NCBI RefSeq assembly: GCF_013031355.1
Contig: NZ_WPZO01000003.1
Span: forward strand, 433,667 to 497,666
DNA: 64,000 bases
From: Ruegeria arenilitoris
GTDB taxonomy: Bacteria; Pseudomonadota; Alphaproteobacteria; Rhodobacterales; Rhodobacteraceae
Direction: 5' to 3'
Shown: piece after piece, positions 28,246-37,649 of the stretch
Position numbering within the stretch: the stretch's first letter is position 1
Layout of the letters: every line of letters begins with the position of its first letter
Notes under the pieces: model-generated
Databases searched by the model: none
Told to the model about the DNA's origin: nothing
The model's input: the letters and a program-made list of their open reading frames with translations, nothing else
Made by a program: the position numbers and the translations under genes

Positions 28246-28373
28246 TGGTGATTCCCTGTACTGAAAGAGGCATCCAGACTACCCCAATTCACACCTCAAC
28301 CACAACACCTTGATAGCAGCGAAGACCGAGCTACAATATAAAGACGGACCTCGGGACGACTCTGTGGGAAAGC

Positions 28374-28382
28374 TGTGGATAA
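28374..28382. promoter_or_regulatory. Perfect DnaA-type box at the start of the DUF1489 gene
   Basis: TGTGGATAA (reverse complement TTATCCACA) overlaps the GTG start codon (28375) of the downstream gene, between it and the divergent nrdJ. One chance match of this 9-mer in about 130 kb of single strand is expected at roughly 0.5, so it could be coincidental. Confidence 0.3.
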
Positions 28383-28806
28383 GTACGTAAACCTCATAAA
28401 ACTCTCGGTCGGATCAGAGAGCGTCGACTCGCTGATCGCTTGGCAGGACAGCCGTAGGCCGCTTTATGAGGACGGCTGCCCGCGCCACGTCACCCGCATG
28501 TGGCCCAAGCGCGACGCCGAGATTCTGAACGGCGGATCAATCTATTGGGTCATCAAGGGCGTAATCCAGTGCCGCCAACGCATCCTGCGGCTGGATGAGG
28601 TGCGAGGAGAAGACGGCATCCGCCGCTGCGCCATCGTGCTGGACCCCGAGGTGCACCGCACCCAGAACGCCCTGAAACGTCCCTTCCAGGGCTGGCGCTA
28701 TCTGAAACCCGAGGACACGCCCGCCGACCTGCCCAAAGGGCGCGAACAGGACGATGCCCTGCCCGATGATCTCAACCGTGCGCTGGCGGAAATCGGAGTG
28801 CTTTAA
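28375..28806 (+). CDS. DUF1489 family protein
   Basis: A 143-residue conserved alphaproteobacterial protein of unknown function. The N-terminal VNLIKLSVGSESVDSLIAWQ and the central THV/TRMWPKRDAEIL and GGSIYWVIKG segments are characteristic. GTG start at 28375 with a GGGAA element four bases before; the next candidate start would remove the conserved VNLIKL. It overlaps the convergent hisG stop by 4 bases. No membrane segment or signal peptide. Confidence 0.82.
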   Translation: MDKYVNLIKLSVGSESVDSLIAWQDSRRPLYEDGCPRHVTRMWPKRDAEILNGGSIYWVIKGVIQCRQRILRLDEVRGEDGIRRCAIVLDPEVHRTQNALKRPFQGWRYLKPEDTPADLPKGREQDDALPDDLNRALAEIGVL

Positions 28807-29492
28807 CGCAGCCGATCCAGAAGCTCGGCCAGAACAGCTTTTTCCTCCGCATCGCATTTCGCCACCCGGCTGCGCCACAGGGTCGCCTGCGATTGCAGGA
28901 TCAGCCCGTCCGACAGGATTTTCAGGTGGTTTGCCCGCAAGGTTTCCCCGGTCGAGGTGATATCGGCAATCGCCTCGGCGGTTTCGTTCTTAACCGTGCC
29001 TTCGGTCGCGCCCTGGCTATCGACCAAAGTATAGTCGGCCACGCCCGCGTCAGTCAGGAACTCACGCACCAGACGGTGATACTTGGTGGCAATCCGCAGA
29101 CGGTGGCCGTGGGTTTTCCGAAACGCAGCAGCCGCTGCATCCAGATCATCCAACGTGTCCACATCCACCCAGCAGGCAGGCGTGGCGATGATTAGATCAG
29201 CCTTGCCGAACCCAAGTTGCGAGACTTCCTGGACCTGCTGCTCCCATCGGGGCAACTTCTCGTGCACCAGATCGATGCCTGTGACGCCCATGTGAATGCG
29301 CCCCGCGGCCAGTTCGCGCGGGATTTCCCCGGCGGACAACAGGACCAGCGAAACGCCGTCTATACCCTCGACTTTGCCCGCATATTCCCGGTCCGATCCG
29401 CTGCGCGACAGGGTGATGCCGCGTTTTTCGAACCACGAGAAGGTCTTCTCCATCAACCGGCCCTTCGAGGGCACGCCCAGTTTCAGGCTCAT
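28803..29492 (-). CDS. hisG: ATP phosphoribosyltransferase, short form
   Basis: Catalyses the first step of histidine biosynthesis (ATP + PRPP). At 229 residues it is the short form lacking the C-terminal histidine-binding domain, so it needs HisZ for activity and feedback control. The PRPP-binding segment VDSQGATEGTVKNE near 157-170 and the N-terminal LGVPSKGRLMEKT are clear. It overlaps hisZ by 4 bases (ATGA) and ends convergently with DUF1489. The operon hisS-hisZ-hisG links histidine synthesis with histidyl-tRNA charging. Confidence 0.95.
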   Translation of the reverse strand: MSLKLGVPSKGRLMEKTFSWFEKRGITLSRSGSDREYAGKVEGIDGVSLVLLSAGEIPRELAAGRIHMGVTGIDLVHEKLPRWEQQVQEVSQLGFGKADLIIATPACWVDVDTLDDLDAAAAAFRKTHGHRLRIATKYHRLVREFLTDAGVADYTLVDSQGATEGTVKNETAEAIADITSTGETLRANHLKILSDGLILQSQATLWRSRVAKCDAEEKAVLAELLDRLR

Positions 29493-30577
29493 TGCGCGTC
29501 CTCCTCAATCTCCAGCATCAGGTCGGGACGGATAACACCACCAACAGCGGGGATTTCGGTGCCGCTGCCCAGTTGCCGGGTCAGCGCGTCATAGCGCCCA
29601 CCGGTGGCGATCGGCGGCAGGTCGGGGCGACCCTCGGCATAAAAACCAAAGACGAACCCGTCGTAATACTCCATCGAGGTCCGGCCATAGGCCGCCTCGA
29701 AATCCAACCGATCCACATCGACACCGCGCGCCTGCAGGGATGCGACCCGCGTCTCAAGCCGGTCCAGTGCCGGGGTGATCTGCGGCAGGTCCACTGCCAC
29801 GTCGCGCAGTTGTTCCAGTGCAAAGGGCATGGTCTCGCGCACGTTCAGCAGTGTTTCCAGCCCAGCCAGTTCATTGTCGGAAATCGGCGGCGTATCGCGA
29901 TCTTCGCGCAGGGCTTCGATCCGCGCCTCAACTTCGGACGCGCGGCGCTTGCCGATCATCGGGATGTCGTTGTCCAACGGGTTTTCCGCGTTCAACAGAG
30001 TGTCGCGCCCTTCCGGGCCGGGTTTGCGCCCGGCGAAACGATCCAGCAAAACCCGGAACCGACGCGGACGCCACAGGTGCCGCATCAACGCGGCTTTGCG
30101 ACGGTCCGTCGTGCGCAGGCCCTGAACGGCTGCGGTCAGGATACCGATATCCCCGGTCGCGGCACGCAAGGGCAACCCGCGCAATTGCAGCGCGATCAGC
30201 GAAAACACTTCGGCATCGGCTCCAGACGGATCATCGCGGTCGAAGACCTCATACCCGACCTGAATGTACTCGTTCGACCGATCCGGGTCGTGCTCCTGGC
30301 GGCGGAACACTTCACCGGAATAGGTGTAGCGCGCGGGCTCGGCACCCCCGCTCATGTGCATCTGCACCACAGGCAGAGTGAAATCGGGGCGCATCATCTG
30401 CTCACCGCGCAGCGCATCCGTGGTCACGTAAGCGCGCGCGCGGATATCCTCGCCATAGAGATCAAGCAGTGTTTCAGCCGGTTGCAGCAAGGGCGGGTCG
30501 ACGACTTGCGCGCCTGCGGCCTCGAACCGGACGCGCATCATCGCGGCGCGGGCCTGTATCTGGGAACGGTTGGGCAT
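29489..30577 (-). CDS. hisZ: ATP phosphoribosyltransferase regulatory subunit
   Basis: A catalytically inactive paralogue of the HisRS core that activates the short HisG and gives it histidine sensitivity. The 362-residue protein keeps class II synthetase-like motifs: MMRPDFTLPVVQMHMSGG (motif-2-like region), YSGEVFRRQEHDPDRSNEY and the end ATGGRYDALTRQLG. The residues needed for tRNA charging and the anticodon domain are absent. It lies 3 bases after hisS and overlaps hisG. Confidence 0.92.
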   Translation of the reverse strand: MPNRSQIQARAAMMRVRFEAAGAQVVDPPLLQPAETLLDLYGEDIRARAYVTTDALRGEQMMRPDFTLPVVQMHMSGGAEPARYTYSGEVFRRQEHDPDRSNEYIQVGYEVFDRDDPSGADAEVFSLIALQLRGLPLRAATGDIGILTAAVQGLRTTDRRKAALMRHLWRPRRFRVLLDRFAGRKPGPEGRDTLLNAENPLDNDIPMIGKRRASEVEARIEALREDRDTPPISDNELAGLETLLNVRETMPFALEQLRDVAVDLPQITPALDRLETRVASLQARGVDVDRLDFEAAYGRTSMEYYDGFVFGFYAEGRPDLPPIATGGRYDALTRQLGSGTEIPAVGGVIRPDLMLEIEEDAQ

Positions 30578-30580
30578 GGC

Positions 30581-32068
30581 TCAGTCCTGACTGTCCAGAA
30601 TTTCACGCACCTTGGCGACCAGATCGCCGCGCGGCACTTCAAACTGGCTGGGGCGTTCTTTCCATTCCTCCAGCGTAGCGCTTTCGGCGATCTTGGCACC
30701 CAGGATCAGGTCCTTGATCTGCACGATGCCATTTGCCTTTTCGTCACCGCCCTCGATCACTGCAATCGGAGAATTGCGCTTGTCCGCATATTTCAGTTGG
30801 TTGCCGAAGTTCTTGGGATTACCCAGATAGACCTCGGCCCGGATACCGGCATTGCGCAGCTCGGCCACCATCGCCTGATAATCAGCCATGCGGTCGCGAT
30901 CCATGACGGTGACGACCACGGGGCCCGTGGCCTGCGCAGCGATCCGGCCCTTTTCGCGCAGTGCGGCCAGCAGACGGTCAACGCCGATAGACACGCCGGT
31001 CGCAGGCACTTCCTGCCCGGTGAAGCGCTTGACCAGATCATCGTAACGACCACCGCCCGAGACCGAGCCGAACTGCCGCTTGCGGCCCTTCTCGTCGAAA
31101 ATCTCAAAGGTCAGTTCGGCCTCATAAACAGGCCCGGTATAATAGCCCAAACCGCGCACCACCGAAGGATCGATCTCGATCCGGTCCGCGCCATAGCTGC
31201 CCGCATCCAGCAGCGCGCCAATCTGTTCCAACTCGGCAATCCCGTCCGCACCGATCTTGCTGTCGCCAACAGCAGCGCGCAGGTTCGCCAACGTCCCGGC
31301 CGTATCCGCAGCCTTGGAGGTCAGGAAGGCAATCACCGGCTCTGCCTGATCGTCGCTGAGACCAACACCATCGATGAACGCGCCGGACGCATCCAGACGG
31401 CCCTTGGTCAGCAGCTCGCGCACACCGGCCTCACCCACCTTGTCGAACTTGTCGATGGTGCGCAGGACGTTATCGCGGGCGGCGGCGTCTTCACCAAGGC
31501 CCATTGCCTCAAGCACGCCATTCAGAACCTTGCGGTTATTGACCCGCACCAGATAGTCGCCGCGCGGAATGCCGACGGTCTCCAGCGTATCAGACAGCAT
31601 GGCGCAAATCTCGGCGTCCGCGGCCATCGAGGCCGTGCCAACCGTATCCGCATCGCACTGATAGAATTGACGATAGCGCCCCGGCCCCGGCTTTTCGTTG
31701 CGCCAGACCGGACCCATCGCATAACGGCGATAAGGCGTCGGCAGATCGTTGCGGTGCTGCGCGTAGACACGCGCCAAAGGCGCGGTCAGGTCATAGCGCA
31801 GGGCCATCCAGTCGCCCTTGTCGTTTTCGTCGACTTCCTGCCAAGCAAACACGCCCTCGTTCGGACGGTCCACATCAGGCAGGAACTTACCCAGCGCCTC
31901 GACGGTTTCGACCGCACTGCTTTCTAGCGCATCAAATCCGTAACGATGATAGACCTCCGCTATTGCCCGCAGCATCTCGGTGCGCTGCGAGACTTCCTGG
32001 CCGAAATAGTCGCGGAACCCTTTGGGCGTAATTGCCTTGGGGCGGGGCTGTTTCTTGGGCTTGGCCAT
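30581..32068 (-). CDS. hisS: Histidyl-tRNA synthetase
   Basis: Charges tRNA-His. The 495-residue class II enzyme has motif 2 ([20 protein letters not shown]), the histidine-A motif [16 protein letters not shown] and motif 3 GGGRYDDLV with [10 protein letters not shown], then the C-terminal anticodon-binding domain. It is longer than the E. coli enzyme (424), typical for alphaproteobacteria with an inserted stretch. I chose ATG 32068, with AAGGA eight bases upstream, over the ATG eight codons earlier. First gene of the hisS-hisZ-hisG operon. Confidence 0.95.
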   Translation of the reverse strand: MAKPKKQPRPKAITPKGFRDYFGQEVSQRTEMLRAIAEVYHRYGFDALESSAVETVEALGKFLPDVDRPNEGVFAWQEVDENDKGDWMALRYDLTAPLARVYAQHRNDLPTPYRRYAMGPVWRNEKPGPGRYRQFYQCDADTVGTASMAADAEICAMLSDTLETVGIPRGDYLVRVNNRKVLNGVLEAMGLGEDAAARDNVLRTIDKFDKVGEAGVRELLTKGRLDASGAFIDGVGLSDDQAEPVIAFLTSKAADTAGTLANLRAAVGDSKIGADGIAELEQIGALLDAGSYGADRIEIDPSVVRGLGYYTGPVYEAELTFEIFDEKGRKRQFGSVSGGGRYDDLVKRFTGQEVPATGVSIGVDRLLAALREKGRIAAQATGPVVVTVMDRDRMADYQAMVAELRNAGIRAEVYLGNPKNFGNQLKYADKRNSPIAVIEGGDEKANGIVQIKDLILGAKIAESATLEEWKERPSQFEVPRGDLVAKVREILDSQD

Positions 32069-32198
32069 GTGGGGCGTCCTTGGGATTTTCATGTTCCGCG
32101 CGCGGTCTATCCCATGGCCCGCATCGGGGCAAGGCGCGCTTTCGCTGGCCTTGGCGTCACAGGGTCGCTATGACCATCGCAGGAACAGGAGTTCACCC

Positions 32199-32393
32199 AT
32201 GCAGCATCTGGAAGAACAGATCGCCCATCTGACCCGCACCGTCGAAGAGCTGAACACGGTCGTCACCCGCCAGCAATCCGAGATCGACCGCCTCACCCGC
32301 CGAGTCGAGATGCTGTTGCAGCGCGAGGCCGAACGGGCGCAGGAAGGATCAGGCGTGGTCGTCTTCGGAGACGAACGCCCGCCGCATTATTGA
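32199..32393 (+). CDS. slyX: SlyX family protein
   Basis: A 64-residue coiled-coil protein. The heptad-rich part HLEEQIAHLTRTVEELNTVV then RQQSEIDRLTRRVEML covers residues 3-42, and the tail ends in the family's RPPHY motif. The ATG at 32199 has AGGAG seven bases upstream; the longer open frame upstream is spurious. Function unknown in general. It is divergent from hisS. Confidence 0.88.
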   Translation: MQHLEEQIAHLTRTVEELNTVVTRQQSEIDRLTRRVEMLLQREAERAQEGSGVVVFGDERPPHY

Positions 32394-32403
32394 GGTTTGA
32401 CTG

Positions 32404-33090
32404 ATGGCGAGCGGCGCGAGCGTTGAACCCTGTGCGTGGGTTTCTACGACAGTCAACAACATCAATGCTGTGCAGGCTGTACTCCGGAAAGAGTACAGCG
32501 ACTGGCGCTTGAATCAATCTCCAGAAGTAGTCGAATGGTCCAGTAGGATGATTGACGAATCCGGTGGCTGGAAGCGCGGGGAGATCCTGACCAAAGAGCA
32601 AGTTGGCGAACTTTGGTATTTCAACGCACATCCCGAATTTATTCCCCCTCCGTTCATCTCAGGAGGTGGCTACCCATTGGTTTCGGAAACTGCAAAAGCT
32701 GTTCTTGAGCGGTTCGAACTGGGAGAAACAGTTTTTCACCCGCTCACAATCATGGATTCAGAAGAAACGCGATTAACGACGCCCGAGCCGTACTACCTTC
32801 TGAATGTCGGCAACAAACGGTCGATGGGTAACTACGAGGCGCTTGGGCCTGAGGGCGGACCCGCCAGCGCGCCCCTGAACTGCCGAGGCGGCGGCATTCG
32901 ATACCTTCCGAGAAGTGGCAAGGAAGACCGCCTCATAATAGTCCCCGAAGCCCTCAACGGCCCGGATATCTGGCTGGACCCGAAAGTCCCCTCTCTGCTG
33001 CTCCTGTCCGACCGCCTTGTCACCGGCCTCAAATCCGCCGGGATGGACAAAGGCTGGGGACTAGTCCGCTGCGCGGTGGGCACGCTCTAA
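32404..33090 (+). CDS. DUF1629/Imm11-like protein, possible orphan immunity protein
   Basis: A 228-residue soluble protein. The block GYPLVSETAKAVLERFELGE (about 97-116) followed by TVFHPLTI and PYYLLNV resembles the DUF1629 family, which includes Imm11-type immunity proteins to polymorphic toxins. No toxin gene adjoins it. Two hand-counted 60-base samples from its 5' half are 50-52% G+C against about 67% in a sample near its 3' end, so part of the gene looks foreign. ATG 32404 has GAGG eight bases upstream. The family call is from motif impression only; it could be a non-immunity member of DUF1629. Confidence 0.55.
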   Translation: MASGASVEPCAWVSTTVNNINAVQAVLRKEYSDWRLNQSPEVVEWSSRMIDESGGWKRGEILTKEQVGELWYFNAHPEFIPPPFISGGGYPLVSETAKAVLERFELGETVFHPLTIMDSEETRLTTPEPYYLLNVGNKRSMGNYEALGPEGGPASAPLNCRGGGIRYLPRSGKEDRLIIVPEALNGPDIWLDPKVPSLLLLSDRLVTGLKSAGMDKGWGLVRCAVGTL

Positions 33091-33111
33091 CACGCCCAGA
33101 CCACAGGTTGA

Positions 33112-33480
33112 TTACAACCCCAGCGTCGTCTTCACGGCGTTATCGACCACGCCACCCAGCAGGGCATTCTCATCCCCAGCGCACCCTTCGGTCAGGGCGG
33201 CCAGAAATGTCTCGCGCAGGGCGGCCTTGTCCTCGTCCGTGCTCGCGTGGTCTTCGATATTGACCTGACGGTTGTACAGGGACAGGGCCGTCATCTTGCC
33301 GACCACCTCCAGAACGTACTCATCATTCCCGTTCGCCTCTTCGATGACAGAGGCGCAGGTGTGGTACATGACTGGCAGCGCCTCTTTCATCATTTGTTCG
33401 GCTTCTTCGTCTGCCAGTGCGATACCTGGAGCTGCGAACAACGCGGCAGAGGCGATTATGTGAACTGGATTGAAACGCAT
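33112..33480 (-). CDS. Small exported protein of unknown function
   Basis: A 122-residue protein with a signal peptide (residues 1-23, ending GIALA) and a helical mature part containing two cysteines (HTCASV and TEGCAGD), probably disulfide-linked in the periplasm. ATG 33480 is chosen for its GGAGG seven bases upstream; the longer frame starts in that ribosome binding site. It is the downstream partner of the glycine-zipper gene (14 bases apart), probably one transcript. I do not recognise the family. Confidence 0.7.
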   Translation of the reverse strand: MRFNPVHIIASAALFAAPGIALADEEAEQMMKEALPVMYHTCASVIEEANGNDEYVLEVVGKMTALSLYNRQVNIEDHASTDEDKAALRETFLAALTEGCAGDENALLGGVVDNAVKTTLGL

Positions 33481-33494
33481 CACTTGACCTCCGT

Positions 33495-33719
33495 TCACTT
33501 GGCATTGGCGCCGATCAGCGCGCCTACCACCGCCCCTGCGGCAGCTCCTTTGCCGTCACCGACAAGTGCCCCGACACCCGCGCCGATCAACGCGCCTTCG
33601 ATCGTTTTTTTCTTTTTGTCATCCTTGTCATCCGCCAAACCCGCCGATGCCGAGACCATTGCCAGCGACGCCGCAGCCGCAAAGGTCAGAGTTCTTAATC
33701 CAATAGTAGAAATTGCCAT
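33495..33719 (-). CDS. Small exported glycine-zipper protein
   Basis: A 74-residue protein: a signal peptide (1-27, ending SAGLA), a Lys/Asp-rich patch DDKDDKKKK, then a glycine zipper ALIGAGVGALVGDGKGAAAG and GAVVGALIGANAK, the kind found in YMGG/Gly-zipper outer-membrane-associated proteins. ATG 33719 has GGAGGG seven bases upstream; the longer frame runs back into dnaE and is spurious. Probably co-transcribed with the next exported protein. Confidence 0.78.
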   Translation of the reverse strand: MAISTIGLRTLTFAAAASLAMVSASAGLADDKDDKKKKTIEGALIGAGVGALVGDGKGAAAGAVVGALIGANAK

Positions 33720-33804
33720 TCCGGTGCCCTCCCGTGACACGCCCCAAATGAGGCAATGATCACAGCCTAGCCGCGCAAAAACGTTGTGGCAACAAATGGC
33801 TGGC

Positions 33805-36800
33805 TCAGATTTCCTCGACGTCGGTGACGCCGTCCAGCGACTTGATCGCGCCCTTGATCTGCGGATTGATCGGGAAGTCCTGCCCCAGATCCATCTCGAC
33901 ATCGCCGGGCAGGCCCGGGTCCATCAAAAAGATATGGATCGGCCCTTTTGATGCCCGCTTGGCTGCACTGGCCGCATCCTCAAGCACTTTGGCGACGGTC
34001 GCCAGCACTCCCGGCTGATCCACGAAAATCCGCAGCCCGGTCGCGCCAGCCTCGGCCACAACGGTATCCACCGGCCCGACCGAGCGGCCCAGCAGTTTCA
34101 GTTGATCGGATTCCATCGTCGCCTCGGCGGTCAAAACCACCTGCGCACCGGTTTCCAGAAACTCGCGCGATTTCTCCAACGTTTCCGAGAACAGAGTGAC
34201 CTCGTAGGCCCCTGTCGGGTCCGAAAGCTGGGCAAAGGCGAACCGGTTGCCGCGTGCGGATTTCCGTTCCTGCCGCCCGGCCACGACGCCCGCCATCTTG
34301 GCGATGAACGGACCCGAACGCGCCTTTTCGGTCACTTCGTCAAGTGTCAGCACCTGCTTGCGTTTGAGCGCGGGCATATAGTCGTCCAGCGGGTGGCCGG
34401 AAAGGTAAAAGCCGATGGCCTTGTATTCTTCGCTCAGACGTTCGGCAGGCAGCCAGTCGGGCGTGGGCGACAGGCGCGGTTCAGGAAGATCGTCACCTGC
34501 CTCTCCAAACAGCGATACCTGGTTCGAGTTCTTCTGATCGTGGATCGCTGCCGAATACTGCACCAACGGATCGAGGCTTTCGAAGACACGGCGGCGGTTC
34601 TTGTCGAGTTGATCGAACGCCCCGGCCCGGGCCAGCATTTCCAACGGGCGCTTGCCGACCTTCTTCAGATCGACCCGACGGGCGAAATCGAACAAGTTGA
34701 CGTACGGTTTGTCGCCGCGCCCCTCGACCACAAGGTTCATCGCCTCGACACCGACGTTTTTCAATGCGCCCAGCGCATAGACCAGACGGCCTTCGACCAC
34801 GTCAAACGTCGCCAGAGAGCGGTTCACACAGGGCGGCACATAGGGCAGCTCCAGCCCCTTGCGGACCTCTTCAAAATAAACGGCCAGCTTGTCGGTCAGG
34901 TGGATATCGCAGTTCATGACCCCCGCCATGAACTCGACCGGGTGGTTCGCCTTCAGCCAGCCGGTTTGATAGCTGACCACTGCATAGGCAGCCGCGTGGG
35001 ACTTGTTGAAACCGTAGTTGGCGAACTTTTCAAGCAGGTCGAAAACCTCGCTGGCCTTCTTGGCATCCACGCCATTCTCACCCGCGCCCTTTTCGAATTT
35101 CGGGCGCTCGGCGTCCATCGCCTCTTTGATCTTCTTACCCATCGCGCGGCGCAACAGGTCGGCGCCACCAAGCGAATACCCAGCCATGACCTGAGCGATC
35201 TGCATCACCTGTTCCTGGTAAACGATGATACCCTGCGTTTCCTCAAGGATATGATCGATCAGCGGGTGAACCGAGGTGATCTCGCGCTGGCCGTTCTTGA
35301 CCTCACAATAGGTCGGGATGTTCTCCATCGGGCCGGGGCGATACAGCGCCACGAGCGCCACGATATCCTCAATACAAGTCGGCTTCATGCGCTTGAGCGC
35401 ATCCATCATGCCCGAGGATTCCACTTGGAACACCGCAACCGTTTTGGCCGCAGAATAAAGCTTGTATGTCGCCTCATCATCCAACGGGATGGCGTTGATC
35501 TGGTTCTCGGCCCCCTCAGCAGGTTCATAAAGTTCGGTACCATCGGCTGCCACATGCAGAGGTCGACCGGACTTGAAGATGATGTCCATCGCGTTCTGGA
35601 TCACGGTCAGGGTTTTCAGACCCAGAAAGTCGAACTTCACCAGCCCGGCCTGTTCGACCCATTTCATATTGAACTGGGTTGCGGGCATATCGGACCGCGG
35701 GTCCTGATAGAGCGGCACCAGCGTGTCCAAAGGACGATCCCCGATCACCACCCCCGCCGCGTGGGTCGAGGCGTTTCGCAGCAGCCCTTCGACCTGCTGA
35801 CCGTAGGTGAGCAGGCGGTCAACAACCTCTTCATTGCGCGCCTCTTCGCGCAGGCGCGGTTCGTCTTTCAACGCCTTTTCGATGGAGACGGGTTTGACGC
35901 CCTCGACCGGGATCATCTTCGACAGGCGATCCACCTGCCCGTAGGGCATTTGCAGCACCCGCCCGATATCGCGCACGGCGGCCTTTGACAGCAAAGCACC
36001 GAAGGTGATGATCTGCCCCACCTTGTCGCGCCCGTATTTATGCTGCACGTAGCGGATCACCTCTTCGCGGCGATCCATGCAGAAGTCGATGTCGAAGTCG
36101 GGCATCGAGACCCGTTCCGGGTTCAGGAACCGTTCGAACAGCAAGGAATAGCGCAGCGGATCAAGGTCGGTGATCGTCAGCGCGTAAGCCACAAGCGAAC
36201 CCGCACCCGAGCCCCGCCCCGGCCCAACCGGGATGTCGTGATCCTTGGCCCATTGGATAAAGTCAGCAACGATCAGGAAGTAGCCGGGAAAGCCCATCCC
36301 TTCGATAATCCCCAACTCGAAATCCAGCCGCTCCTGATACTCCTCGGGTGTTACCGCATGGGGGATCACGGCCAGACGTTTTTGCAAACCTTCGTTCGCG
36401 ATACGACGCAGTTCGGCGACCTCGTCATCCGCAAATTTCGGCAGGATCGGGTCGCGGCGATAGGCCATGAAAGCGCAGCGTTTGGCGATCTCGACGGTAT
36501 TCTCAATCGCCTCAGGCAGATCGGCGAACAGGGTCACCATCTCTTGCTGTGACTTGAAGTAGTGTTGCGCGGTCAGGCGACGGCGGCCCTCCTGCTGGTC
36601 AACATAGGCACCCTCAGCGATACAGATCAGCGCGTCATGCGCCTCGTACATGTCCGTCGTCGGGAAATAGACGTCGTTCGTAGCAACCAATGGCAGGTTT
36701 TTGGCATAGGCCATCTCGACATGACCACGCTCGGTCAGACGTTCGGCCTCAGGCTGACCGTCTTCACCCGGATGGCGCTGAAGTTCGATGTAAAGGCGAT

Positions 36801-37305
36801 CCGGGAACATCCCCGCCAGCCGATCCACCAAAGCCTCGGCCGCCGGGCGCTGCCCTTGCTGCAGCAGCATTCCAACCGGCCCATCCGGCCCACCCGTCAA
36901 ACAGATCAAACCGTCCGAACGATCCGCAAGTTCCTCCACCGTGACCTGCGGCAGTTGCCCGCCCTTGTCCACATAGAGGCACGAGCTCAGCTTCATCAGG
37001 TTCTCATAGCCCACCTCGGACTGCGCAAGCAGCACCAGCGGTGCGGGCGCTTTGGGTTTCTCGCCGGGTTGTGCCTGCAGATAGGTCAGGTCCACCTGAC
37101 AGCCCATGATCGGCTGTACTCCGGCCCCGCTGGCGGTGACCGAGAATTCCAAAGCCGAGAACATCGAATTGGTGTCTGTCACCGCGACCGCGGGCATCTC
37201 CATCTTCTCGCAAAGAGCGGGCAGCTTTTTCAGCCGCACGGCGCCTTCCAGCAGGGAATATTCGGTGTGAACGCGGAGGTGAATGAATCGAGGAGTACTG
37301 CTCAT
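33805..37305 (-). CDS. dnaE: DNA polymerase III alpha subunit
   Basis: The replicative polymerase catalytic subunit, 1166 residues, DnaE1 size. The N-terminal PHP domain begins FIHLRVHTEYSLLEGAVRL; the catalytic Asp pair lies in PDFDIDFCMDRREEVIRYV near 398-416, with GPGRGSGAGSLVAY before it. The tandem HhH region, beta-clamp-binding and OB-fold (MAGVVAGRQERKS) parts follow. No intein or frameshift. It stands alone on the minus strand; 85 bases separate it from the glycine-zipper gene downstream. Confidence 0.97.
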   Translation of the reverse strand: MSSTPRFIHLRVHTEYSLLEGAVRLKKLPALCEKMEMPAVAVTDTNSMFSALEFSVTASGAGVQPIMGCQVDLTYLQAQPGEKPKAPAPLVLLAQSEVGYENLMKLSSCLYVDKGGQLPQVTVEELADRSDGLICLTGGPDGPVGMLLQQGQRPAAEALVDRLAGMFPDRLYIELQRHPGEDGQPEAERLTERGHVEMAYAKNLPLVATNDVYFPTTDMYEAHDALICIAEGAYVDQQEGRRRLTAQHYFKSQQEMVTLFADLPEAIENTVEIAKRCAFMAYRRDPILPKFADDEVAELRRIANEGLQKRLAVIPHAVTPEEYQERLDFELGIIEGMGFPGYFLIVADFIQWAKDHDIPVGPGRGSGAGSLVAYALTITDLDPLRYSLLFERFLNPERVSMPDFDIDFCMDRREEVIRYVQHKYGRDKVGQIITFGALLSKAAVRDIGRVLQMPYGQVDRLSKMIPVEGVKPVSIEKALKDEPRLREEARNEEVVDRLLTYGQQVEGLLRNASTHAAGVVIGDRPLDTLVPLYQDPRSDMPATQFNMKWVEQAGLVKFDFLGLKTLTVIQNAMDIIFKSGRPLHVAADGTELYEPAEGAENQINAIPLDDEATYKLYSAAKTVAVFQVESSGMMDALKRMKPTCIEDIVALVALYRPGPMENIPTYCEVKNGQREITSVHPLIDHILEETQGIIVYQEQVMQIAQVMAGYSLGGADLLRRAMGKKIKEAMDAERPKFEKGAGENGVDAKKASEVFDLLEKFANYGFNKSHAAAYAVVSYQTGWLKANHPVEFMAGVMNCDIHLTDKLAVYFEEVRKGLELPYVPPCVNRSLATFDVVEGRLVYALGALKNVGVEAMNLVVEGRGDKPYVNLFDFARRVDLKKVGKRPLEMLARAGAFDQLDKNRRRVFESLDPLVQYSAAIHDQKNSNQVSLFGEAGDDLPEPRLSPTPDWLPAERLSEEYKAIGFYLSGHPLDDYMPALKRKQVLTLDEVTEKARSGPFIAKMAGVVAGRQERKSARGNRFAFAQLSDPTGAYEVTLFSETLEKSREFLETGAQVVLTAEATMESDQLKLLGRSVGPVDTVVAEAGATGLRIFVDQPGVLATVAKVLEDAASAAKRASKGPIHIFLMDPGLPGDVEMDLGQDFPINPQIKGAIKSLDGVTDVEEI

Positions 37306-37649
37306 ACCGCCTACGCTATCCCAGCCAGAGGCCCGGCAAAAGCGGGAACCGACGCTTTGGAATGCCTAAAAAATCAGCTGGGATTATTCGGCTTTTTCAG
37401 AAGGTGCTTCGGGATTGACTGGACGCCGTCTGCAAAAAGCGCTTTATTTACAAGCGACTGCCTTTTAAACAAACGCGACATTCACACGCTGTGCCGGTCT
37501 AATGGTGCATAATATAGGCAGTTTTTCTTGCCAGAGAACCTGCCCTGTTTCTAACATCTAATGGCAAGCTATCCGCCCGCCACTCTTTCTACGTCGCATC
37601 GAAGGAGGGCACCAAAGGGCGCAACCGGGTAAGGCGACGGGTTTCTCGA
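37306..37649. other. Intergenic region between dnaE and xdhA
   Basis: 344 bases carrying the divergent promoters. A strong Shine-Dalgarno-like AAGGAGG at 37602-37608 has no start codon at usable distance. A 23-codon frame (37561-37632) has no homologue I recognise. AT-rich stretches near 37441-37470 and 37508-37516 are plausible promoter elements but none has good -35/-10 spacing. Confidence 0.5.

Noticed and set aside
28246..28374. B12 riboswitch or NrdR box before nrdJ
   Set aside because: No B12-box-like sequence was seen, and the ACAATATAAAG near 28332 is a single partial match without a second box.
29492..31927. 811-codon plus-strand frame over hisZ and hisS
   Set aside because: Antisense shadow of two genes with clear function; composition-driven.
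34102..35988. 628-codon plus-strand frame over dnaE
   Set aside because: Antisense to dnaE, no ribosome binding site or family resemblance.
25963..37305. Inteins in nrdJ or dnaE
   Set aside because: Both proteins have family-normal length and uninterrupted active-site motifs.
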